Source: CAZXWN01 sp964644695 [NCBI: uncultured bacterium]
GTDB lineage: Bacteria > UBP4 > UBA4092
Direction of reading: 5' to 3'
Length of the DNA: 64,000 nucleotides
Assembly: GCA_964644695.1 (NCBI GenBank)
Contig: CAZXWN010000004.1
Span: forward strand, 74,962-138,961
Position numbers and translations under genes: made by a program. Each line of letters starts with the position of its first letter. Position 1 is the first letter of the stretch. Shown here piece after piece: positions 1-9,207 of this stretch. The notes below the pieces were generated by a model that saw only the letters and a list, made by a program, of their open reading frames with translations, searched no databases and was not told the DNA's origin.

Positions 1-709
1 TGATATCCAAGAAGTATTGCCTCCAGCCTGTGCCTTGGAGTTTATTCATTGTTATTCACTGGTTCATGATGATTTACCCTGTATGGACAATGATGACCTG
101 CGGCGAGGAAGACCCACCACCCACAAACAGTTTGATGAAGCAACTGCATTATTAGCTGGAAATGCACTTATCTCTCTGGCTTTTGAGGTTGTCAGTAAAT
201 CCGCGCAATCTTCATCTCTACCTGAAATTCAAAAGATAAATATCATTCAAGAGCTGGCAGTCGCCAGTGGTATGAATGGTATGGTGGGAGGTCAGGTTGC
301 CGACTTGGAATCTGAAGGACAGCCCATTGACGAAACAAGACTGGCCTATATTCATTCACATAAAACAGGTGCATTAATTAGAGCAGCCGTTCTAATGGGT
401 GCTTATGCCTCCAATGCCACAGAAGAACAAATTATCCAATTAAGGTCGTATGCCGAGAAAATTGGTCTTTTATTCCAAGTCACAGATGACATTCTGGACA
501 TTGAAGGGAATGAAGATCAACGAGGAAAGAAAATTGGTGGTGATTTAGAGCATGATAAGGCCACCTATCCAAAGATCCACGGAATGGCTCGCGCCAAGGA
601 ATTAGTTCAGGAATTAATGCAGGGCTGCCGAGATGATTTATCCATATTCAGCGATAGAGCTAAAGTTTTAGTTGCTTTGTCAGATTATGTAGGCAATAGA
701 AAAATCTAG
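1..709 (+). CDS. ispA: Polyprenyl (farnesyl/geranylgeranyl) diphosphate synthase, 5' partial
   Basis: Trans-isoprenyl diphosphate synthase that condenses IPP with allylic diphosphates in the cytoplasm. The frame is open from base 2, so the N-terminus (about 70 residues by comparison with the ~300 aa family) lies outside the window; the TTG at 17 is not a real start. The first Asp-rich motif (DDLPCMD followed by NDDLRRGRPTTH) lies near the window start and the second (DDILD) near residue 165 of the visible part. The order IHCYSLVHDDLP...DDLRRG is characteristic of the IspA group. The exact chain length of the product cannot be told from the sequence. A hairpin terminator follows the stop codon. 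Confidence 0.93.
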   Translation, partial: DIQEVLPPACALEFIHCYSLVHDDLPCMDNDDLRRGRPTTHKQFDEATALLAGNALISLAFEVVSKSAQSSSLPEIQKINIIQELAVASGMNGMVGGQVADLESEGQPIDETRLAYIHSHKTGALIRAAVLMGAYASNATEEQIIQLRSYAEKIGLLFQVTDDILDIEGNEDQRGKKIGGDLEHDKATYPKIHGMARAKELVQELMQGCRDDLSIFSDRAKVLVALSDYVGNRKI

Positions 710-727
710 TTATTCAAGAAATATAAA

Positions 728-768
728 TAGCCCGGGAATCAAACGATTCACCGGGCTATATAATTTTC
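728..768. terminator. Intrinsic terminator between ispA and the next convergent gene
   Basis: TAGCCCGG (728-735) pairs with CCGGGCTA (751-758) around a 15-nt loop and is followed by an AT-rich tract. It sits between convergent genes and could serve both. Confidence 0.7.
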
Positions 769-780
769 CAAACTTAATGA

Positions 781-1092
781 CTATTTAGAATCAGCGGGTG
801 GAATGGGTAAAACATTGTTTTTCTGTTCAACAATGAATACCGGCATGGGCTTCGTCCAATAGACTTCAATCCGTTTATTGTTGATATTTGTTTCTACCGG
901 GGATTGTGGCGTATTTCTTACATACACATCCGTCAACATGACAGGATTACCCTTTTCATCGGTTATGCCCGGTAAACGTGTTAAAGCATCAGCTGTTGGA
1001 ATAAAGACCAAACCTTTCAATACCAGACAGAATAAGAAAAAAGCAATCAGTGTCAACATTGTTTTGGTATATCGATCCGTATGAATTACCAT
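781..1092 (-). CDS. Small single-pass membrane protein of unknown function
   Basis: About 103 aa. I chose the ATG at 1092 because a consensus AGGAGGA lies 8 nt upstream (1101-1107); a longer frame to 1122 lacks such a site. The protein has a short basic N-terminus, one hydrophobic segment (roughly residues 13-33, LTLIAFFLFCLVLKGLVFI) and a C-terminal region of about 70 residues, rich in Asn, Pro and Val, that is probably periplasmic. I do not recognise a family. It is monocistronic, convergent with ispA, and separated from rnc by about 95 bp. Confidence 0.7.
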   Translation of the reverse strand: MVIHTDRYTKTMLTLIAFFLFCLVLKGLVFIPTADALTRLPGITDEKGNPVMLTDVYVRNTPQSPVETNINNKRIEVYWTKPMPVFIVEQKNNVLPIPPADSK

Positions 1093-1188
1093 GAATAGTA
1101 TCCTCCTATAAAGTGCACCCAATATAGTTTTAAGTTATTCCATCAGAATAGCCAAGTCCATGGTTTTTGTAAAGCCTGAAACAATAAA

Positions 1189-1944
1189 TCAGAACTGGCG
1201 GGTAATTTTAAAATGCTCACAACCAATACGCGCAGCGGCCTGTTCAGCTTCTTTTTTGCTTCGTCCCTGACCCAATCCATACTCAGTGTGATTCACAGTG
1301 ACTCGCACATTAAAACGCTTATCATGGTCAGGACCTGATTCACTGACGATGGTATAAACAGGAATCGTATTAAAACGAGCTTGCACAAATTCCTGAAAAA
1401 TGGATTTATAATCCCGAAGAAAATAATCCTGCCCTGATTTATCGAGATCATCCTGTAGTTGTTCAAGAATAAATTTACGAACAGGCTCGATCCCACCATC
1501 CAGATATATCGCCCCAATAACTGCCTCGAACGCATTTCCGAGATTTGATATTCGATCTGCTCCACCCGATTTAGTTTCACCTTTACCCAATTTCAGATAA
1601 CTGCCCAGTTCCAACTGTTTCGCCAAAGAAGCCAAGATTGGCTCGCTGACCAGGAAAGATTTCAGTTTAGCCAGTTTCCCTTCCGCTAAATCAGAGAACA
1701 AATTATAGAGGTGATGGGATACCACGAAATTCAATACAGCATCGCCAAGAAATTCCAGTCGTTCATTATCCATGACATTCTGAGAACGAGCTTCATGCCG
1801 ATAAGAGCTATGGGTCAGGGCATGATCCAGATGCTGAAGAGACTGAAATTTATATCCCAAGGCCTTCTGCAAGGACTCCAATGACACTATTCGTTCAGGA
1901 TCCATCAAAGCGACGTCCTGAGTTATTGTTGAATCATTTTTCAT
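1189..1944 (-). CDS. rnc: Ribonuclease III
   Basis: Double-strand-specific endoribonuclease for rRNA and mRNA processing. The RNase III signature NERLEFLGDAVL is at residues 60-71, with the conserved Glu64 and Asp68. A C-terminal dsRNA-binding domain (about 175-250) ends in the typical KKEAEQAAA helix. At 251 aa it is slightly long because of an N-terminal extension. An alternative ATG at 1902 (MDPERIV) has a weak AGGAC upstream, while the first ATG has no clear Shine-Dalgarno. It is downstream of fabF, as in many genomes, but a strong hairpin lies between them. Confidence 0.95.
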   Translation of the reverse strand: MKNDSTITQDVALMDPERIVSLESLQKALGYKFQSLQHLDHALTHSSYRHEARSQNVMDNERLEFLGDAVLNFVVSHHLYNLFSDLAEGKLAKLKSFLVSEPILASLAKQLELGSYLKLGKGETKSGGADRISNLGNAFEAVIGAIYLDGGIEPVRKFILEQLQDDLDKSGQDYFLRDYKSIFQEFVQARFNTIPVYTIVSESGPDHDKRFNVRVTVNHTEYGLGQGRSKKEAEQAAARIGCEHFKITRQF

Positions 1945-1954
1945 AGAATTTAAA

Positions 1955-1990
1955 ATGCCTGGCAGCTCCCCAAAAGGAACTGCCAGGCAT
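1955..1990 (-). terminator. Strong hairpin between fabF and rnc (terminator or RNase III-sensitive leader)
   Basis: ATGCCTGGCAG (1955-1965) pairs perfectly with CTGCCAGGCAT (1980-1990); the stem extends through CTCC/GGAA with one wobble pair and a short A-rich loop. On the minus strand it is followed by TTTTAAATT. It ends only 10 nt before the first rnc start codon, so it is either the fabF terminator or part of the rnc leader. Confidence 0.8.
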
Positions 1991-2022
1991 GATAGTTACA
2001 ATTCCGAACGGGTTCCGTACGG

Positions 2023-3267
2023 TTATTCTGTATATTTTTTTATCAACAAAGCCGCATTATGGCCACCAAATCCAAATGAATTGGAAATGGCGACATTGAC
2101 GGGCATCTTACGGGCTACATTGGGCACATAATCCAAATCACAATTCGGATCAGGCGTTGTATAATTGATGGTCGGATGTACCATACCGGTATAAATAGAC
2201 ATTGTTGTTGCGATGGCTTCAACACCACCACCTGCACCTAACAAATGCCCCGTCATTGATTTAGTAGAACTAATGGCTAATTTTTTCGCATGTTCACCAA
2301 AAACATTTTTAATAGCCGTCGTTTCATACTTATCATTCAATTCAGTGGATGTTCCATGTGCATTAATGTAATCCACATCGGAAGGTTTTAAACCAGCATC
2401 TTTAACGACCAATTCCATTACACGGGTCATGCCCATAGCATTTTCATCCGGATGGGTAATATGGAAGGCATCAGAGGTCATGGCATAACCAGCAACTTCA
2501 GCATAAATCCGTGCACCACGCTTTTGCGCATGCTCCAGACTTTCCAGAAGTACCACACCAGAACCTTCACCCATAACAAAACCATCACGATTGGCATCAA
2601 AAGGTCTTGATGCGCCAGCAGGGTCATCATTACGGGTAGAGAGTGCTCTCATGTTGGTAAAGCCGGCGATTCCGGTTCGCGTAACAGCTGCTTCGGTACC
2701 GCCTGCCAGCATAACATCTGCATCTCCACGCTGAATAATCCGAACTGCATCACCGATATTATTAGTACCGGTTGCACAGGCTGTGACGACAGCACTATTT
2801 GGTCCTTTCAGACCAAATCGAATAGAAACCATGCCACTGGCCATGTTGACAATCAGTTGAGGAATCAGGAAGGGGGAAATTCGACGGGGACCCCGTTCAA
2901 GAAGAACGGCCACCTGTTTTTCGATGGTGTCCAACCCGCCAACGCCAGCACCAATCATAACGCCCAAGCGATAAGCATCTTCCTTGGACAAATCGATACC
3001 AGCATCCTTTACCGCCATTTCGGAGGCAATGACTGCTAAACAAACGAACCGATCGGTTCGCCGGACCTCTTTTGGGTCCATATAATCCTCCAGAACAAGG
3101 TCCTGGATTTCGCCGGCGATTTTCACGGGATAGTCTGAGACGTCGAATTTTTCAATCAATCGAACGCCACTTTTGCCGGCGAGCAGGGCTTTCCAGAAGT
3201 TGTCCAAACCAATACCGTTTGGAGAAACAACGCCCATGCCCGTGATAACTACTCTTCGTTCATTCAT
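2023..3267 (-). CDS. fabF: Beta-ketoacyl-ACP synthase II
   Basis: Condensing enzyme of type II fatty acid elongation: adds malonyl-ACP to acyl-ACP. 414 aa, the normal length. The nucleophile Cys lies in VVTACATGTNN (about residue 164); the two catalytic His lie in NAHGTSTELND and STKSMTGHLLGAGG. The C-terminal glycine loop SNSFGFGGHNA is intact. An AGGA about 7 nt before the ATG supports the start. It is the third gene of fabG-acpP-fabF, all on the minus strand. Confidence 0.97.
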   Translation of the reverse strand: MNERRVVITGMGVVSPNGIGLDNFWKALLAGKSGVRLIEKFDVSDYPVKIAGEIQDLVLEDYMDPKEVRRTDRFVCLAVIASEMAVKDAGIDLSKEDAYRLGVMIGAGVGGLDTIEKQVAVLLERGPRRISPFLIPQLIVNMASGMVSIRFGLKGPNSAVVTACATGTNNIGDAVRIIQRGDADVMLAGGTEAAVTRTGIAGFTNMRALSTRNDDPAGASRPFDANRDGFVMGEGSGVVLLESLEHAQKRGARIYAEVAGYAMTSDAFHITHPDENAMGMTRVMELVVKDAGLKPSDVDYINAHGTSTELNDKYETTAIKNVFGEHAKKLAISSTKSMTGHLLGAGGGVEAIATTMSIYTGMVHPTINYTTPDPNCDLDYVPNVARKMPVNVAISNSFGFGGHNAALLIKKYTE

Positions 3268-3333
3268 AAATATTCCTGTTCGGTTAAAGCGGGAAATAAC
3301 AAGTATTTTTCACCCGGTTTATTCTCGAACGGT

Positions 3334-3579
3334 TTACTTGTCGGCCATCTTTATTTCAACGAACTTCATGGCATCGCCGACAGTCTGGATTTTCTCGGCT
3401 TCTTCATCAGGGATATCAATACCAAACTGTTCTTCGAGTTCCATGACCAGTTCAACCTGATCAAGAGAATCAGCACCCAGATCATCAGTGAATTTTGCGT
3501 CGTCTTTCACCTGATCTGCGGTAACACCCAGCTTCTCGACAATAATCTTCTTGATTTTGTCTTTGATCTCATTAGACAT
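3334..3579 (-). CDS. acpP: Acyl carrier protein
   Basis: 81 aa acidic carrier of fatty acyl chains. The phosphopantetheine attachment Ser is in [14 protein letters not shown], followed by the usual acidic helix ([17 protein letters not shown]). The start is supported by AGGAGGT about 11 nt upstream. It lies between fabG and fabF, where its product is the shared substrate carrier. Confidence 0.98.
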   Translation of the reverse strand: MSNEIKDKIKKIIVEKLGVTADQVKDDAKFTDDLGADSLDQVELVMELEEQFGIDIPDEEAEKIQTVGDAMKFVEIKMADK

Positions 3580-3666
3580 GATTGAAGTTAACCTCCTAAG
3601 GGTCTTCTTACAAAAAATATCGGTCCGTGACCGTCAAACTATTAAGTATAATACAAATCTAATGTT

Positions 3667-4386
3667 TTAGATAACCATTCCACCGTCAACCCGAATCACC
3701 TGCCCGGTAATGTAGGAAGCATCCTCGGTACATAAAAAACGGACAACCGCCGCGACATCTTCAGGCTTACCCAATCGGGCCAAGGGTATCATGGACAACA
3801 TTTTAGTTTTCAAATCATCAGGCAAAATGCCTGTCATTTTTGTTTCAATGAAACCGGGGGCTACGGCGTTCACACGAATGTTCCGTGTTGCCAGTTCTTT
3901 TGCCATAGATTGAGTGAAAGCAATCAATCCGGCCTTACTGGCAGCATAGTTACCCTGCCCGGCATTTCCGATTTGACCAATGATACTGGATATATTTATA
4001 ATGCATCCAGAACGCTGCTTCATCATAATGCGAGCGACAGATCGTGTACACCGGAAAGCACCCTTTAAGTTGGTATCCAGTACGGCATCCCAGTCTTCGT
4101 CTTTCATACGGATCAGCAGGGTATCCCGAGTCATCCCGGCATTATTCACCAGAATATCCACCCGGCCAAAAGTCTCCATAGCCATATTGATCAAGTTATC
4201 ACAGGATTCGGTAGAGGTCACATCGGTAGGAACAATCAGTTCTTTATCGTCCACCTGTTCCATCTTTTCGGCACTGCGATATGCCCGAACAACAGCCGCA
4301 CCCTGTGCTTTCAACTCACTGGCTACGGCCTTTCCAATACCACTGCCGGCACCGGTCACAACCGCAACTTTACCATCCAAAACCAT
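3667..4386 (-). CDS. fabG: 3-oxoacyl-ACP reductase
   Basis: NADPH-dependent reduction of beta-ketoacyl-ACP; a short-chain dehydrogenase/reductase of 239 aa. The Rossmann motif TGAGSGIGKAVA is at the N-terminus, NNAG in the middle, and the catalytic Ser-Tyr-Lys in the segment NISSIIGQ...NYAASKAGL. The C-terminal half has VAPGFIETKMT and ends SYITGQVIRVDGGMVI, typical of FabG. The start has AAGGTGA upstream. First gene of the fab cluster; fabD and fabH are not adjacent. Confidence 0.96.
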   Translation of the reverse strand: MVLDGKVAVVTGAGSGIGKAVASELKAQGAAVVRAYRSAEKMEQVDDKELIVPTDVTSTESCDNLINMAMETFGRVDILVNNAGMTRDTLLIRMKDEDWDAVLDTNLKGAFRCTRSVARIMMKQRSGCIINISSIIGQIGNAGQGNYAASKAGLIAFTQSMAKELATRNIRVNAVAPGFIETKMTGILPDDLKTKMLSMIPLARLGKPEDVAAVVRFLCTEDASYITGQVIRVDGGMVI

Positions 4387-4776
4387 AGGGTCACCTTATT
4401 CAGATATATAGAGATTATCCATTTTAGCAAATTCTCTCACATCAGGACAATCCGTCAATACCCTATTGAAAAAAATAATATATTCTCTTCCGGAAGAGGG
4501 TGCTTATATGAAAATGGTTTGAGGGTATTATTTTGAATAAAAGCTCATGGGGTGGGGTTTATATTTTCGACCTTCCCCCTTCGTTTCTGCTTCGTTCATC
4601 ATCAGGATTTAAAGTGGTAGGAGAATGGTTCGGAAATACAAAATAGATTCACATTCCAGGTTAGCAATTAACCAGAAAAAGTACCAGCCTTCAGAGGAAC
4701 TGGATCATTGTGGGAGCACACTAAACATTGCAGACAGAGATAGTTTGAGTAGATTTCGGACTTGAAAGGCCGTATC
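4387..4776. other. Divergent intergenic region between fabG and der with nested palindromes
   Basis: About 390 bp with no convincing gene. It holds the 14-bp perfect palindrome CTCTTCCGGAAGAG (4485-4498), flanked by an 8-bp inverted repeat AATACCCT (4457-4464) and AGGGTATT (4522-4529). These could be an operator for the divergent fab and der promoters or an RNA fold in a leader. No regulator is assigned. Confidence 0.4.
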
Positions 4777-6336
4777 ATGATAGAATATAAGACTATGTCC
4801 CATAAAAACTTGCCTATTTTAGCCCTTATTGGGCGCCCAAATGTCGGAAAGTCAGCCCTGTTCAATCGATTGGTTGGCTGCCGGCAAGCTATTGTTGAAG
4901 ATATCCCAGGAGTCACCCGTGACAGGAACTACGGAGAAAGCGACTGGAATGGCCGTAGTTTCACAGTCATTGATACGGGGGGATTCATACCCGGTTCTAT
5001 GGATGAAATTGAGGCCGAGGTTCGGGATCAGGCAGAGTTTGCCATCCGGGAAGCCGATGTTATTCTGTTCATTGTGGATGGAAAAGTTGGCTTCATGGAC
5101 AGTGATATTGAAGTCGCCAATCTGCTGCGTAAACATAACAAGCCCCTGTTACTGGTCGTCAACAAGATAGACAACACAACAGATTATTCCTCCTGGACTG
5201 AGTTTTACAAATTAGGATTGGGCGACCCGCATCCAATTTCATCTCTGCATGGCAATGGCCTGGGTGATGTGTTGGATGAAGCCGTCAAACTATTTCCGCC
5301 GCAAGATGAGGAAAACGAAATCAACCCCGCCGCTCGAATCGCCATTGTCGGCCGGCCGAATGTTGGAAAGTCCTCTTTATTAAATGAATTACTGGGTCAA
5401 CGGCGCTCCATCGTTTCCGATCAATCGGGAACAACTCGCGACTCCATAGATACCGTGATAGTCAGAAACGGTAAAGAATATATTCTGATTGATACCGCAG
5501 GAATACGAAAAAAATCGCGCGTCAATGAAAATGTAGAATACTACTCTGTCAATCGCGCCCTGCACGCCATCCGGCGTTCCGATGTTGCTATCCTGGTAGT
5601 CGATGCTCAAGAGGGCATTACAAGTCAGGATGCAAAACTGGCTGGCTACATTGCTCAGGAAGGTACTTCCTGTATATTAGTGATAAATAAGTGGGACTTG
5701 ATTGAAGAAAAAGTGGATGATTATCTCGCCCGGTTCAAAAAACGGGAAGAAGATCCCAAATTCCAGAGTGATGATGAAGATGAACTGTTTGAAGATGGAA
5801 AGCCAAAAAAAATCCCCTTCAAGAAGTTCAAAAAAGAAAAAGCCCCTAAAGTTTATGTCGATCAAAGTATGTTGTTTGAGAGCATGCTGCCGCAGGACCG
5901 TGGTGCCAATATTCATCTAGCGATGCGGGAATATCAGAAACATGTTGAAAAAAACCTTTATTTTATGACCTGGGTTCCAGTTCTCTATACCAGCGCCACT
6001 CAGGGAAAGCGCGTTGAGCGAATCTTTGAATATGTGGATCAGGTGATGGAAGCCCGTCACTCTCGTGTTTCAACGGGTGAATTAAATCGATTCCTGGAAG
6101 GTGCCATTGAACATTGGCAGCCACCGGAAATCCATGGCAAAGAAGTAAAAGTTTATTATATGACTCAAACCGATACAGCTCCGCCCCACTTCACTCTGTT
6201 TGTGAATTTAAAAGATTCCATACCCAGTGACTATACTCGATATTTAATGAACTGTATTCGAAAAGCATTTGGCTTTATCGGCTGTCCAGTCACCCTCAAT
6301 ATTCGGTCAAAAAAGAAACTTAAACAACGGTCATAA
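4777..6336 (+). CDS. der: Ribosome-assembly GTPase Der (EngA) with a charged insertion
   Basis: Double-GTPase needed for 50S subunit assembly; 519 aa against the usual 440-490. The start at 4777 has AAAGG 7 nt upstream. GTPase domain 1 has GRPNVGKS (19-26) and NKID (129-132). Domain 2 has GRPNVGKS (192-199), DTAGIRKKSR and NKWD (304-307). The C-terminal KH-like domain follows (about 425-515). Between NKWD and the G5 motif TSATQGKRV (405 onward) lies an extra segment of roughly 65 residues (about 320-388): an acidic stretch (DDEDELFED), then a lysine-rich stretch. It is co-directional with plsY, 5 bp apart. Confidence 0.95.
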   Translation: MIEYKTMSHKNLPILALIGRPNVGKSALFNRLVGCRQAIVEDIPGVTRDRNYGESDWNGRSFTVIDTGGFIPGSMDEIEAEVRDQAEFAIREADVILFIVDGKVGFMDSDIEVANLLRKHNKPLLLVVNKIDNTTDYSSWTEFYKLGLGDPHPISSLHGNGLGDVLDEAVKLFPPQDEENEINPAARIAIVGRPNVGKSSLLNELLGQRRSIVSDQSGTTRDSIDTVIVRNGKEYILIDTAGIRKKSRVNENVEYYSVNRALHAIRRSDVAILVVDAQEGITSQDAKLAGYIAQEGTSCILVINKWDLIEEKVDDYLARFKKREEDPKFQSDDEDELFEDGKPKKIPFKKFKKEKAPKVYVDQSMLFESMLPQDRGANIHLAMREYQKHVEKNLYFMTWVPVLYTSATQGKRVERIFEYVDQVMEARHSRVSTGELNRFLEGAIEHWQPPEIHGKEVKVYYMTQTDTAPPHFTLFVNLKDSIPSDYTRYLMNCIRKAFGFIGCPVTLNIRSKKKLKQRS

Positions 6337-6341
6337 CCTCC

Positions 6342-6944
6342 ATGATTCTTTTGATTGCAATCGCCCTCGCCTATTTGCTGGGATCCATTCCCACAAGTTT
6401 CTGGCTGGGTAAACTCGTCAAAGGAATCGATATCCGAGAACATGGCAGTAAAAATCCCGGTGCCACCAATGCTTTAAGAGTATTAGGGAAACCCCTCGGA
6501 TTCACCACATTACTGGTAGATATTTTAAAAGGGACTGCCGCGGTACTGGTTGCCATGAAATTGCTGGGAATCACCTTGGACTGGCAACTTCTGCTGGTGG
6601 GATTAGCCGCAGTATCAGGCCACATTTTCACCCTGTTTTTAAGATTTAAGGGAGGGAAAGGTGTCGCCACTACCTTCGGGATTTTCCTGGCGTTAGCCCC
6701 ATGGGCCACCATTTATACACTGGGGATATTTATAATCGTGGTCACACTCAGTCGGTATGTCTCCCTGGGTTCCATCATTTCAGCGGTCTGTTTCCCCCTG
6801 TTTATTTATCTGATTGATGGGAACATCCTATATACTGCTTTGGCCATTCTCATAGGGACATTCATCATCTGGCGGCATCGGAGTAATATCCAACGCATCC
6901 GCGAAGGTAAAGAAAATAAAATCTTCAGCAAACCAGCCGCTTAG
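6342..6944 (+). CDS. plsY: Glycerol-3-phosphate acyltransferase PlsY
   Basis: Membrane enzyme that transfers acyl from acyl-phosphate to glycerol-3-phosphate, the first step of phospholipid synthesis. 200 aa, about five membrane segments. The three PlsY signatures are present: GSIPTS (near residue 15), EHGSKNPGATNALR, and RFKGGKGVATTFG. It starts 5 bp after der and is probably co-transcribed. Its stop overlaps the stop of the convergent membrane gene by 4 bp. Confidence 0.95.
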   Translation: MILLIAIALAYLLGSIPTSFWLGKLVKGIDIREHGSKNPGATNALRVLGKPLGFTTLLVDILKGTAAVLVAMKLLGITLDWQLLLVGLAAVSGHIFTLFLRFKGGKGVATTFGIFLALAPWATIYTLGIFIIVVTLSRYVSLGSIISAVCFPLFIYLIDGNILYTALAILIGTFIIWRHRSNIQRIREGKENKIFSKPAA

Positions 6945-8314
6945 TTTTTCTGCTCCACCTTCGATTTCATCTGGAAGTATGCACGATACATCAGCCATAC
7001 CATTGTGGAAGCAAATAAGAGAAGAATAGCCGTAGCAATGTATTCCCGAGTGTGAAGCGACGGCATTGGAACTTTCCCATCCCAGCTCCATTCCCAGTGT
7101 TCCCAATAATGTGGAAGATACTTTTTCGCTCCCGGCACATATCGATTTGCGTAATCCTGCAACCAGAGATAACGAGCGGCAGGATGTCGATTCAAAAACA
7201 GTGCAAACAATAAACTCAATCCACCCAATCCATAAACAACTATCTGTCCCACCCGAGGAAGTTTTTCCTGAAAAACTCGAATTGTCAGAATTGCCAATAC
7301 CGGCATTACAGGCAGGAGAAACCTCCCGGCTGTTGTCCATCCAATAAAGAAGGGGGGCTCATAGGAGAGGAAACCATAATAGGCCAGGAAAACACAGGGA
7401 AGTATCCAACCCCAGCGATGCTCTTTCCATGCAAGATAACCACCCAGGATAGAAACCAGATAAACTGGGGATTGGAATAAGAACCCATATTGAGGGTCCA
7501 GCAAATAGATTAACCAAGTCTGGCCCAATCGGCGATAACTGCTCCAATTATATCCAACATAAGGGCCAAATATGGAAAAGTTCCCATATACCATCCATCC
7601 CAATAAGCACATTTCCAGAATAATTAATCCAACCCAACCGGTGAGAATTCCTTTCCACACCCAGCCTTTGCATCGAAAGAAAAAGAGCACACCAAAGACA
7701 CCAATCAAAAAGGAAAACTTCAGATGCAGCAGTGGTAAATAAGCCAATCCCAACAAAACGCCTATCATTGACAGTCGAGTGGGACCTTTGATTAAAACAT
7801 ACAAGAAATAACTCACAAGAAACATTGCTATTACTTCGGTATAAACCTGCCCTGCAAAAGAAAGCCAAGGGGTTGATAACCCAATCGCCCATAATGGAAA
7901 AATATTTGTCATATTAGTTCCAGCCAACATGCCAGCCGTTCGCCAACACAAAATCAGAGAGCTCAACATGACCAAACTGATAAACACTAAAACAGCAGGG
8001 TATCCTCCAATGGCATAGGGAACAGTGAGGATTAGCGGTAGGCCGAAGTTGTGAATAGAATAAGGAGTTTTGTCGAAGTTGTGCGGCTCAAGAGACTTTT
8101 CCTTATAAAAAATCTTCCAATCTTGATTCTGGTAATTATTGGCCAGATTGATATCGTGGTCATATACCAGACTGTGGGTAATCAACAAGTAATGAGGTTC
8201 GTCTCCAGTAGGCACAAATTTTCGATGGGACACCCTGTAATCCGAAGCCAGAAATAAAACCCAAATCCCAAGGAAAGAGAACACACATAAAAACAACCAA
8301 TGCCGATTCGTCAT
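6941..8314 (-). CDS. Multi-pass membrane protein, GT-C-like glycosyltransferase (putative)
   Basis: About 457 aa with roughly ten hydrophobic segments. After the first membrane helix comes PTGDEPHYLLITHSL, an Asp-Glu pair in the first periplasmic loop like that of GT-C (PMT/ArnT-type) lipid-linked sugar transferases; this is the only functional hint. The ATG at 8314 is preceded by a TTG at 8317; GGAAGG lies 10-13 nt upstream, so either is possible. It converges on plsY with a 4-bp overlap. Function and substrate are not known. Confidence 0.65.
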   Translation of the reverse strand: MTNRHWLFLCVFSFLGIWVLFLASDYRVSHRKFVPTGDEPHYLLITHSLVYDHDINLANNYQNQDWKIFYKEKSLEPHNFDKTPYSIHNFGLPLILTVPYAIGGYPAVLVFISLVMLSSLILCWRTAGMLAGTNMTNIFPLWAIGLSTPWLSFAGQVYTEVIAMFLVSYFLYVLIKGPTRLSMIGVLLGLAYLPLLHLKFSFLIGVFGVLFFFRCKGWVWKGILTGWVGLIILEMCLLGWMVYGNFSIFGPYVGYNWSSYRRLGQTWLIYLLDPQYGFLFQSPVYLVSILGGYLAWKEHRWGWILPCVFLAYYGFLSYEPPFFIGWTTAGRFLLPVMPVLAILTIRVFQEKLPRVGQIVVYGLGGLSLLFALFLNRHPAARYLWLQDYANRYVPGAKKYLPHYWEHWEWSWDGKVPMPSLHTREYIATAILLLFASTMVWLMYRAYFQMKSKVEQKN

Positions 8315-8380
8315 CAAAAAAAGAACACCTTCCCTATAATTTCATACCACCAGCCAGAAGATTATACTACATTACATATT

Positions 8381-9112
8381 TTAATTTGAAGGAATTAATA
8401 CATAAATTTTATTTGATGCAGGCAAGATTGCATTACTAATTCGTAGGGTGCTGCTTCCCAGTCGGGTCACATTCTTTTGGGATTTCAGGAAATCATCAAC
8501 AGGACGTAGAGGAATTTTAATTTGGTCTGTCTTGTAATGCATGGGAATGGTGATTCGAGGATTAATTTGAGCAATTACATCCGATAATTTTGACGAGTCC
8601 AAAGTATAAACGCCACCGGCAGGAATCAGTAACACATCAATCGGACCCTTCTTTAGAATTTGTTTTATTTGGTCCTGCGTCAACTTTTGTCCCAGATCCC
8701 CCAGATGACATATTCGAAGACTGTCGATTGAATACACAAAGATGAGATTCTTCCCACGCGCTTTGCCTTGTTGGTCATCATGAAAAGATTCAATCCCCTG
8801 AATTGATACATTATTGATTTGTGAATACCCGGCACTTTTAATCACGCTGGGTTTTCCTGGAAGACTGGATACATCGTTGTGGTCTGCATGGTCATGGCTG
8901 ACAGTTACACCATCGGCCTTTATCGTAATAGTGCTGTAATTTACTGCACCCCCAAAACCTTTTGGTTCGTAAGGGTCGGTGATAATTTTTGTGCCATCCT
9001 TAGCAGTGAACAAAAACGCTGCCTGACCAAACCATTGAATCTGGACAGACCAAACCGATGATAAACCTACAAGACATACCATCAATAATAAAAAGATATT
9101 TTTCTTCGACAT
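8381..9112 (-). CDS. Exported metallo-beta-lactamase-fold hydrolase (UlaG-like)
   Basis: 243 aa. Start at 9112 chosen for the strong GGAGGAGA upstream and because it begins a signal peptide (MSKKNIFLLLMVCLVG...). The mature part begins VQIQWFGQAAFLF, typical of the UlaG/YtkL-type MBL subgroup, and has the metal motif SHDHADHND (HxHxDH), a downstream His in HLGDLG and the final IPMHYKTDQ. Substrate unknown. Export of this fold is less usual but common in environmental bacteria. It is transcribed after carA, separated by a terminator. Confidence 0.8.
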   Translation of the reverse strand: MSKKNIFLLLMVCLVGLSSVWSVQIQWFGQAAFLFTAKDGTKIITDPYEPKGFGGAVNYSTITIKADGVTVSHDHADHNDVSSLPGKPSVIKSAGYSQINNVSIQGIESFHDDQQGKARGKNLIFVYSIDSLRICHLGDLGQKLTQDQIKQILKKGPIDVLLIPAGGVYTLDSSKLSDVIAQINPRITIPMHYKTDQIKIPLRPVDDFLKSQKNVTRLGSSTLRISNAILPASNKIYVLIPSN

Positions 9113-9153
9113 ATTATCTCCTCCATACCTATTCTGATTGTACCCCAAATAAA

Positions 9154-9187
9154 AAAGCGGAGAAGACTTTTATATCTTCTCCGCTTT
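9154..9187 (-). terminator. Terminator of carA
   Basis: A 13-bp perfect stem, AAAGCGGAGAAGA (9154-9166) with TCTTCTCCGCTTT (9175-9187). On the minus strand it is followed by a run of T. Confidence 0.9.
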
Positions 9188-9207
9188 CGTGATTTACTCA
9201 ATTTTAT

